Of a DNA stretch of 10,563 nucleotides, positions 1-5,657 are shown piece after piece. Both the position numbers and the translations under genes were made by a program. The stretch is from Paenibacillaceae bacterium (GTDB lineage Bacteria; Bacillota; Bacilli; Paenibacillales; NBRC-103111), in NCBI GenBank assembly GCA_020697475.1, contig JAJFMO010000062.1, forward strand, positions 1 through 10,563, given 5' to 3'. A model generated the notes under the pieces. That model was not told where the DNA came from, searched no databases, and worked only from the letters and a program-made list of their open reading frames with translations. Position 1 is the stretch's first letter. Every line of letters starts with the position of its first letter.

Positions 1-1592
1 GTGCCGTAAACGACATCGTTGTTGCCGCTCGCACCAGTCACCTTGCCGCGAAATTGGTCGGAATACTGGTCGCCCACCCGGATACAGCCACCGAGCCAAC
101 CGTTGACAAGGTCGGAATAGCTGCCGATCTCCACAAGATCGCTGTTGCGGATAAACTCGTTGAAATTCCCGGCATTGGCCACGGCTGCCTCCAGCGTATG
201 CTCCTCGGGCAATCCGCAGCGGATAGTATTCGGGTAATACATCGTATTATATTCGGTAATAGCCAATTTCACATGCCGGTGTCGTGGATTGCTTTCGATA
301 ATCTCCCGTGCCCGGTTCACCGCGCGCCTCGTATTCTCCGCAAACGTCACAATCGATTTATAACGGCTTTCTTTCGGGGTCTCCGTATGGATTGGAAACT
401 GATTGAACCCGTGATAGATGTGCATCGTCAAGTAATCCATCCACTCGCCGGCGATGTCCATCAGCGGCTTGTTCCAACTGGGCTGGGTATGGCCGCATGC
501 CATCAGCTTGATGCTCGGGTCGGCCTCCTTCATCGCCTTGGCGAAAGCCACATAGCGATGCGCGAACTCCTCCGCCCCACAATGACCGACTTGCCAAGGT
601 CCCCAAATTTCGTTGCCGACTTCCCAATATGTCACGCTATATGGCTCCACTTGACCGTTTGCAGCTCGCATCGCACCAAACGGGGTCGAGGCGTCGTCGT
701 TGCAATAGCGAACCCAGTCGGCGGCTTCCTCCGGTGTGCCCGAGCCGGCATTGACGCAGATTAGAGGCTCCACACCTATATCTCGGCAAAACCTTAGAAA
801 TTCGTCCGTGCCGAAATACTTGCTTGTCCAACCGCCCCACGCCTCGTTGATCATATTCGGCCGCTCCAGCTCCGGCCCCACGGCATGCTCCCAATGGTAG
901 GCGCTGATATAGTTGCCGGCGATCCGCATCATACCCGCATTAAGCCGCTTGGTCATATCGACCACTTCCTTCTTCACGTTCCCCACCGCGTCTTGCGGCA
1001 ACAGCGAAACGTGGTCCAGCCACAACGTTCCCGTCGATACGGAATCGCGCCAAGCTGCGCCTACGGAGCTGATCTCGACGCGGAACTCCGCATTGGTGCA
1101 GCGGCGGGCCGGCTTAAGCTCGGCTGCATACTCGCGCCAGTTGTGGCTTGCCGCTTCCACGAACGTCTCGCACAGCTGCTCTCCGGTTGCGCGATCGACA
1201 ATCGCCAGCCTCACTTGCCGAATTTCCGCTGTTGCTCTGGCCACCAGCTTGCAACGATAGGCAACGCCGCCTTTCACCTCGACCCGCTGGGCGATGCCGG
1301 CGACGCATTGATCGGCGCTGAAGATGCGGATTTTCTGACTGTGGCCGGAATGCTTCGGCGCCGCCGGCTCCAGCGCATACCGCGTATTTTTCCCATCGGT
1401 ATATGACTGCCATGCCGCCGACACGCCGCTTGCCCCGGCGCTCTCGTCCTCAAAGTCCATCCCTTTCAGGGAATAGGCCAGCATCGCTTCCATATGATCG
1501 CGAATATCTTCGACAAAGTGTCCGAATATATAGGGATTGATCTTGTTCTTGCGAACCTCATTACCTTTTATGTGCAAATGTGCCTTTCTCAA
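1..1592 (-). CDS. GH51-type alpha-L-arabinofuranosidase, C-terminus cut by window edge
   Basis: This is probably a cytoplasmic exo-enzyme that removes terminal alpha-L-arabinofuranosyl residues from imported arabinoxylan or arabinan oligosaccharides. It has no signal peptide. The frame is open for 530 codons and runs off the left edge. Visible parts are a short N-terminal strand (INPYIFGHFVEDI, about residues 18-30), an inserted CBM4/9-like beta-sandwich at about 55-198 ending in LWLDHVSLLP, and then the (beta/alpha)8 catalytic barrel. The acid/base is E328 in YWEVGNEIWG. The nucleophile is E447 in AITEYNT. A beta-6 motif TMHIYHG sits at about 389-395. The TTG start was chosen because AGGAGG (1601-1606) lies 8 nt upstream; another TTG eight codons further upstream has no such site. 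The usual GH51 segment around PGGNFVSGY reads RIAGNYISAY here, so it belongs to a divergent subgroup. Family assignment is firm; substrate is inferred. Confidence 0.9.
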   Translation of the reverse strand, partial: MRKAHLHIKGNEVRKNKINPYIFGHFVEDIRDHMEAMLAYSLKGMDFEDESAGASGVSAAWQSYTDGKNTRYALEPAAPKHSGHSQKIRIFSADQCVAGIAQRVEVKGGVAYRCKLVARATAEIRQVRLAIVDRATGEQLCETFVEAASHNWREYAAELKPARRCTNAEFRVEISSVGAAWRDSVSTGTLWLDHVSLLPQDAVGNVKKEVVDMTKRLNAGMMRIAGNYISAYHWEHAVGPELERPNMINEAWGGWTSKYFGTDEFLRFCRDIGVEPLICVNAGSGTPEEAADWVRYCNDDASTPFGAMRAANGQVEPYSVTYWEVGNEIWGPWQVGHCGAEEFAHRYVAFAKAMKEADPSIKLMACGHTQPSWNKPLMDIAGEWMDYLTMHIYHGFNQFPIHTETPKESRYKSIVTFAENTRRAVNRAREIIESNPRHRHVKLAITEYNTMYYPNTIRCGLPEEHTLEAAVANAGNFNEFIRNSDLVEIGSYSDLVNGWLGGCIRVGDQYSDQFRGKVTGASGNNDVVYG

Positions 1593-1642
1593 ACCGTCTT
1601 CCTCCTGCTTCTTCAAATCGTGTGTTCGTGTACAACACCCCC

Positions 1643-1671
1643 ATCATAAGCGATCCCGTGACCGCTTTGAA
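1643..1671 (-). promoter_or_regulatory. Sigma-A-like promoter of the GH51 gene
   Basis: On the minus strand a TTCAAA -35 box (1666-1671, 4 of 6 matches to TTGACA) and a TATGAT -10 box (1643-1648, 5 of 6 matches to TATAAT) are separated by exactly 17 nt. The predicted transcription start near 1636 gives a leader of about 44 nt before the TTG start at 1592. A short inverted repeat, GTGTT/AACAC, lies at 1622-1638 around the predicted start and could be an operator, but it is weak. Confidence 0.6.
1657..1670 (-). promoter_or_regulatory. Imperfect cre (CcpA) site overlapping the GH51 -35 box
   Basis: The minus-strand sequence TCAAAGCGGTCACG fits the cre consensus TGWAANCGNTNWCA at 12 of 14 positions, with mismatches at the second and last bases. 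It overlaps the -35 box of the predicted GH51 promoter, where a bound CcpA-HPr complex would block polymerase. Catabolite repression of hemicellulose genes is usual in Firmicutes, but two mismatches leave this site uncertain. Confidence 0.35.
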
Positions 1672-1726
1672 TGGAATAAAGGGAACAATAGGTGAGGATT
1701 ATGGACGATGGCAACAGATGTGACAG

Positions 1727-1791
1727 CCAAAACTATTTGACCCAAATCAAGCTCCAAACGGCACGATAGATGCGGTAACCAAAACTATTTG
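1727..1791. repeat. Pair of perfect 13-bp direct repeats upstream of GH51
   Basis: CCAAAACTATTTG occurs twice with no mismatch, at 1727-1739 and 1779-1791, 52 bp start to start, or about five helical turns. They lie 56-120 bp upstream of the predicted -35 box of the GH51 gene. Same-face direct repeats upstream of a sugar-gene promoter are the usual arrangement for AraC-family activators, and such a regulator is encoded at 9100-10071. Linking the two is inference. Confidence 0.5.
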
Positions 1792-1978
1792 CTGAAAAGT
1801 TGCGGGATCGTGTAAGTTAGTTCGGTTAACCAGCATTATGTCGCTTTATCAACCTAACGCGTACAGTAAAGCAATCGTTAATAGTTGGCGTGGTTTCTGA
1901 CAAGTGGAAAAGTGTGAGTATGGGATTGGATCGGGAGTTTCGCGGTCAGTGGGATTATAAGTTGAAGAGGCATCGCCG
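1792..1978. other. Gene-free spacer between direct repeats and tandem array
   Basis: No credible gene, ribosome binding site or terminator is visible here. GTTAA occurs at 1825 and 1877, spaced 52 bp apart and roughly in step with the 51-bp array that starts at 1979. This may be a decayed extension of that array, but overall similarity to the array unit is low. Confidence 0.4.
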
Positions 1979-2320
1979 AATAGCGGTCATACGGCTGTTA
2001 GGTGGCCTACGCCACGAGCAAACGTGACAGTTAACGGCCAATCGGCCGCTAAGTAGCCTCCGCTTCGTGCCTACGTGGCGGTTAACGGCCAATCGGCCGC
2101 TAAGTAGCCTCCACTTCGTGCATACGTGATGGTTAACGGCCAATCGGCCGCTAAGTAGCCTCCGCTTCGTGCCTACGTGGCGGTTAACGGCCAATCGGCC
2201 GCTAAGTAGCCTCCGCTTCGTGCCTACGTGATGGTTAACGGCCAATCGGCCGTTAAGTAACCTCCGCTTCGAGCAATCGTGGCGGTTAACGGCCAATCGG
2301 CCGCTAAGTAGCCTCCGCTT
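1979..2320. repeat. Tandem array of 51-bp units, each with a hairpin
   Basis: Five full units start at 2030, 2081, 2132, 2183 and 2234. A 36-bp partial unit starts at 2285. A decayed unit, about two-thirds identical, occupies 1979-2029. The period is exactly 51 bp. Each intact unit opens with GTTAACGGCC-AATC-GGCCGCTAA, an inverted repeat whose 9-bp stem is complete on the minus strand if one G-U pair is allowed. The unit starting at 2234 has GTTAA in the right arm, which makes the inverted repeat perfect. Unit ends alternate GGCG, GATG, GGCG, GATG, GGCG, pointing to a 102-bp higher-order unit. Units at 2030 and 2132 are identical. There are no unique spacers, so this is not CRISPR. The 17-codon minus-strand frame through it has no well-placed ribosome binding site. 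It lies between the terminator at 2358-2388 and the GH51 promoter. Confidence 0.93.
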
Positions 2321-2357
2321 GCTCAGTAGTCAATCTGAACTTTCCAAGTATTGCGGC

Positions 2358-2388
2358 ACAAGAAAACAGCCCTGCATCTATGCAGGGC
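2358..2388 (-). terminator. Intrinsic terminator of the second secreted GH gene
   Basis: A 9-bp perfect stem, GCCCTGCAT paired with ATGCAGGGC around a 2-nt centre (2369-2388), is followed on the minus strand by TGTTTTCTTGT. It begins 16 bp past the stop codon of the gene at 2405-5323. Confidence 0.85.
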
Positions 2389-2404
2389 CGTCTCTTTTCC
2401 GCCT

Positions 2405-5323
2405 TTACTTGCGCGGGGCGATATTGGAGAATCCGACGCTCGTGTTGCCCAAGGCGTCGACTCCTTTGAGCTTGTAGTAATACTTTACGCCCGCGGTGAG
2501 CGTGTTGTCCGTGTAGCTCGTGCCGGTGGCGCCGCTCTTGATCATCGTATAGCCGGTGTCGGGTTGGGTGCTGCGATAAATTTTGTACGTGCCGTCCCGC
2601 GTTTCGGATATGCGCATGATCAACTTGTCGAAGTAGGCCGTCTGATTCGACCACACCCCATATTTCCCGTTATCAATGGACGAATCGGTCACCGTGAAGA
2701 TCGAATTGTCGTTGACCATCACTTCAAGGCTAGAGCCTTTCATGACCAGCCGCAAATCCATATCGTTGACGTCCGGGGTAATGCCGTCGTTCGCCAAATC
2801 AGCCAGCGTCCGGGATTGCAACAAGGTGGTCGCGCCGCCCATATACTTGGCCAATCGGATCGAATCGGTCGCCTTGCCATATGTCAGGTAATAGTAGTTA
2901 TTGATGTCCTTGAATCGCCCAACAAGGCCGACCCGGCCGTCGGAATCATAGCTGGTGACGCGGATGTTCGCTTCAACGTCGTAATCCGCGAACGAGCTGA
3001 GCCCGCGAACCGATACGTTCGTGCCGCTGTTCGGCGACTTGAACACTTTCGTGTTCCGCGAAGCGTCGGGGTGGGCGACAACCGTATAGGCCGACCCTGA
3101 ACTCACCGTCCAACCGCTCGACGTGCCGTCGCCATCTTCAAAGTAGCCCATGAAATGCTCGTTGTACGAAGGCTTCCAGGTCAACGTCGCCGACGTTGCG
3201 CCCAAGGCGCCCGAAACTTGCAAATCGTTCGGCGCAAACGGCAAATCGTCGTTCGGATGGGACACATCTTCATTGGACCAGGCGCTGGTGCCGTATCCGT
3301 TATAAGCGGCGACTTCGAACGTATACGTTGAGCCATCCGTCAGCCCGTTGATCAGCGTACCCGCCACATTGCCGACATCGATCGGAGTTCCATAACTGCC
3401 GGCATCTTGCTTGTAGCGGACTTTATACCCTTGCGCTCCGGGCACCGATTGCCACTCAACGATCGAAGCCTGATCCCGCTCCACATACGCCGAACGCAGA
3501 AGCGGTACTGCGGGGGTAGCCATCGTCACACTGGGCGTATTCTCCGAATCCGTCGTTGCCGTACTTCCAACCGCCTGAACGTCGAAGTAATACGTCGCGC
3601 CGGCCGTCAGCCCGGTGACATCTTTCGTAGTCGTCGTGTTCGGAATGCTCGTGATCGAGTTGTTAAGACTCGTCGGCGAAGTTCCGTACTTGATCGTATA
3701 CGTGTTCGCCCCGTCGGCAGGCAGCCATTTCAACGTGGCTGTTCCAGCGGCCGTGGCGTTCGCATAAGAAATCCAAGGAGCTTGCGGAGCCAAGTCCGCT
3801 TGCGCCGTGGACGGCGTCCACTCCAGCCGCGTCACCGAATACGGTCCCACAGATACCGGATTGGCCACCCCAGTCGCCGTTTGCTCCTGAATCAGACTAT
3901 GATTCGATTTGTTGCGCGCCACCGGATCGGGATTTCCGCTCCCGTCGTTCGGCGCGTTAACGTACACTTTCGTGAACGTTCCGCCGTAAGCCGAACCGTC
4001 GATGTTCACCGTGATGTTGTGAGTGCTGTCCGACTTGTTGACAATGACGAGGTAATTTTTGTTGCCGTAACTTCCACGCATCGCCTGGGCGTAGATGGCC
4101 GGCATCGTTCCGCTAGTCTTATCCACTGTCGTTCCACCGGTTACCGTCGTCCCCCACAATGTCGAGCTGTTGTTCAGCGCCTTCTCCATCACACTTGTAT
4201 ATATCGCCGGCACCACTTCATAGAATCCGAAGTTGTACTGCGTCGCGTCAGCCTTGATCCCGCGCTGGAAATTGTCCATCGCTTCGGTCGTATGCCGGTT
4301 GTCCGGATTCAAGTAGCCGTTGAACAGCCGATAGCCTCCCATCACCTTGACGTTGTCGTTCTTCACATATCGAAGAATCCCTTCCGAGTTGAAAAGGCCA
4401 TGGTACACCGACTCCCCAAGCTTGTCGCTGAGCGCCACCCCGTACTCCCCGACAAAAATCGGCGCGTTCGCATCCTGCATTTTTGCAATGATATTGTTGT
4501 TAATGAATGAATTGGATGCGTCTAGCACGGAGTTGGCATCCTTGATCGCCGCCGTCACGCTGCTGCCGCCCCCGTCGTAGCGATGGAAGTTGACCCCGTC
4601 CCAATACGGGTTCGGGTAGTTGGATATCGCATCGTTCCAGTTGGCGTCGGATGCGTAGTAGCAAATCATCGTCTTCGCATTTGGCAAAATGCTCTTGATC
4701 GCGTCGCTGTACGGCTTCATCTTGTCGAGGTAGTCGTTGACGTCCGCGTACAAGGATGGATTATTCGTGTAATGATACGGCTCATTCGTCAGCTCCCAAT
4801 ATAGGACGGGGATGTTGTTGTCCTTGACGAATTTGGCCAGATCCGACACCTTCTCAACCGTATCCAGCACATTGATCGTGATGACCGTCTTGGCGCCGAC
4901 CTTCTGTAGAAAATCGTTGAAATCCGACAGCCGCTCGGGGATTTGAGTCGCCCGCTGTTGTTTGTAGAAGTCCATGAATTGATAATACTGCTTCGTCTTC
5001 GTATAAACTTGGCCCATATACTCCGTATCGGTCAACCCGGTTTTCCAATTGAAAAAGTTCGTGTTCGTCCCGCCCGGCCAACGAATCCAGCCGAGATCGA
5101 GCGCTTTGGTGGTGTCGATGACGTTCTGGTCGGTAAACTCGACGATGCCTTTCTGCAGTTCATCGTTGATCCCGCGAATCGCGTAAGGGATCGTTGTTAC
5201 GTTCGACGTGTTGATGTCGATCGTGGCGTTGAACGTGGCTGCGCTGACTGTGGACAAACCGGCCACAGGCAAGAGCGAGCCCAACAACAAAGCGGCGGAC
5301 AGCACTTTCAGCATTTTTTTCAT
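2405..5323 (-). CDS. Secreted multidomain clan GH-A glycoside hydrolase (paralog 1)
   Basis: This is a 972-residue exported enzyme, probably cutting or debranching an extracellular polysaccharide. A signal peptide covers about residues 1-28, with cleavage after VSA. The catalytic (beta/alpha)8 domain spans about 30-400: RWPGG at 81-85, acid/base E181 in YWELTNEP, NFHRYDG at 245-251, and nucleophile E293 in VGEYGVA. A beta-sandwich follows to about 505. FN3 domains lie at about 513-603 and 606-690. A third FN3 begins at about 696, is interrupted at 728-911 by a LamG-like concanavalin domain, and resumes at KIYRS (914-918) to the end. The start has AGAGGTG about 7 nt upstream. Motifs recall GH51, GH39 and GH79, but I cannot fix the family. 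It is about nine-tenths identical by eye to the protein at 5658-8579, with no length change apart from one N-terminal residue. It has a cre site and terminator of its own. Confidence 0.92.
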   Translation of the reverse strand: MKKMLKVLSAALLLGSLLPVAGLSTVSAATFNATIDINTSNVTTIPYAIRGINDELQKGIVEFTDQNVIDTTKALDLGWIRWPGGTNTNFFNWKTGLTDTEYMGQVYTKTKQYYQFMDFYKQQRATQIPERLSDFNDFLQKVGAKTVITINVLDTVEKVSDLAKFVKDNNIPVLYWELTNEPYHYTNNPSLYADVNDYLDKMKPYSDAIKSILPNAKTMICYYASDANWNDAISNYPNPYWDGVNFHRYDGGGSSVTAAIKDANSVLDASNSFINNNIIAKMQDANAPIFVGEYGVALSDKLGESVYHGLFNSEGILRYVKNDNVKVMGGYRLFNGYLNPDNRHTTEAMDNFQRGIKADATQYNFGFYEVVPAIYTSVMEKALNNSSTLWGTTVTGGTTVDKTSGTMPAIYAQAMRGSYGNKNYLVIVNKSDSTHNITVNIDGSAYGGTFTKVYVNAPNDGSGNPDPVARNKSNHSLIQEQTATGVANPVSVGPYSVTRLEWTPSTAQADLAPQAPWISYANATAAGTATLKWLPADGANTYTIKYGTSPTSLNNSITSIPNTTTTKDVTGLTAGATYYFDVQAVGSTATTDSENTPSVTMATPAVPLLRSAYVERDQASIVEWQSVPGAQGYKVRYKQDAGSYGTPIDVGNVAGTLINGLTDGSTYTFEVAAYNGYGTSAWSNEDVSHPNDDLPFAPNDLQVSGALGATSATLTWKPSYNEHFMGYFEDGDGTSSGWTVSSGSAYTVVAHPDASRNTKVFKSPNSGTNVSVRGLSSFADYDVEANIRVTSYDSDGRVGLVGRFKDINNYYYLTYGKATDSIRLAKYMGGATTLLQSRTLADLANDGITPDVNDMDLRLVMKGSSLEVMVNDNSIFTVTDSSIDNGKYGVWSNQTAYFDKLIMRISETRDGTYKIYRSTQPDTGYTMIKSGATGTSYTDNTLTAGVKYYYKLKGVDALGNTSVGFSNIAPRK

Positions 5324-5373
5324 TACTTGGCACCTCTTTCTTGTTTTTATTGCTGCACCTGCAGCATGTTAAC

Positions 5374-5393
5374 GGTCGATCGGACCACCTCCC
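5374..5393 (-). promoter_or_regulatory. SD-like leader element and small hairpin, far upstream of paralog 1
   Basis: GGGAGGTGG at 5385-5393 would pair well with the 16S rRNA 3' end, but it lies about 61 nt upstream of the start codon and has no usable start next to it. It overlaps one arm of a small hairpin, GGTC/GACC (5374-5386). The gene's own ribosome binding site, AGAGGTG, sits close to the ATG. The same layout occurs upstream of paralog 2. Known precedents are STAB-SD elements such as in cry3A leaders, where a non-initiating SD stabilises the mRNA 5' end. That role here is inference. Confidence 0.4.
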
Positions 5394-5401
5394 AAGGCTT
5401 C

Positions 5402-5416
5402 TGAATACGCTTACAT
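5402..5416 (-). promoter_or_regulatory. cre (CcpA) site upstream of paralog 1
   Basis: On the minus strand, ATGTAAGCGTATTCA fits the degenerate Bacillus cre consensus WTGNAANCGNWNNCW at every defined position. It lies 79-93 nt upstream of the ATG of the gene at 2405-5323, where it could block transcription when preferred sugars are present. I found a TGGACA -35-like box just upstream but no convincing -10 box, so the promoter itself is not called. Confidence 0.6.
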
Positions 5417-5490
5417 TTCTAATTTACCACATTTGTCCACCTGGATTCTATATCCAAAACGACTATCGATCTTTCACTTTCGCTTATTGC

Positions 5491-5602
5491 ACCCCACAAA
5501 GTGGATTCATGCTTCGAAGCGGATTCAAGTACTTTGCGGGGACCCCGTAACTGAAAAACCCTACAAAGCGGAGCACTTCTTCGGACGGATTCAGGTACTT
5601 TA
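5491..5602. repeat. Two imperfect direct repeats, 67 bp apart
   Basis: A unit beginning ACCCCACAAAGTGGA at 5491 and ending CGGATTCAAGTACTTT near 5535 recurs from 5558, as ACCCTACAAAGCGGA through CGGATTCAGGTACTTT near 5602. Several substitutions and small gaps separate the copies. They lie in the gap between the two large paralogs, upstream of the cre site of paralog 1, and next to the terminator of paralog 2. The plus-strand frames that cross them have no ribosome binding site and look spurious. They may be a small interspersed repeat. Confidence 0.6.
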
Positions 5603-5606
5603 TGTG

Positions 5607-5643
5607 AAAAAAGAACGGCCCTGCCGCTTGCACAGGGCCGTTC
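5607..5643 (-). terminator. Intrinsic terminator of the first secreted GH gene
   Basis: An 11-bp perfect stem, GAACGGCCCTG with CAGGGCCGTTC around a 9-nt loop (5613-5643), is followed on the minus strand by six T residues (5607-5612). It starts 14 bp past the stop codon of the gene at 5658-8579. The stem shares its ACGGCCCTG core with the terminator of the other paralog at 2358-2388, so the duplication probably included the terminator. Confidence 0.92.
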
Positions 5644-5657
5644 CCGACGTGTCGACG

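Noticed and set aside
54..1406. Plus-strand frames opposite the GH51 gene (54-764, 885-1406, 913-1260)
   Set aside because: They are antisense to a frame with both GH51 catalytic motifs and show no family features or ribosome binding sites.
1955..2296. Minus-strand frame encoding 17-residue basic repeats (LAVNRHVGTKRRLLSGR type)
   Set aside because: The 51-bp repeat is a multiple of three, so any frame stays open through it. The TTG start recurs in every unit, the only GGAGG is about 20 nt away, and the frame runs out into non-repeat sequence. A protein is possible but unsupported.
1979..2320. CRISPR array
   Set aside because: Units abut with no unique spacers, the whole 51 bp is repeated, and no cas gene is present.
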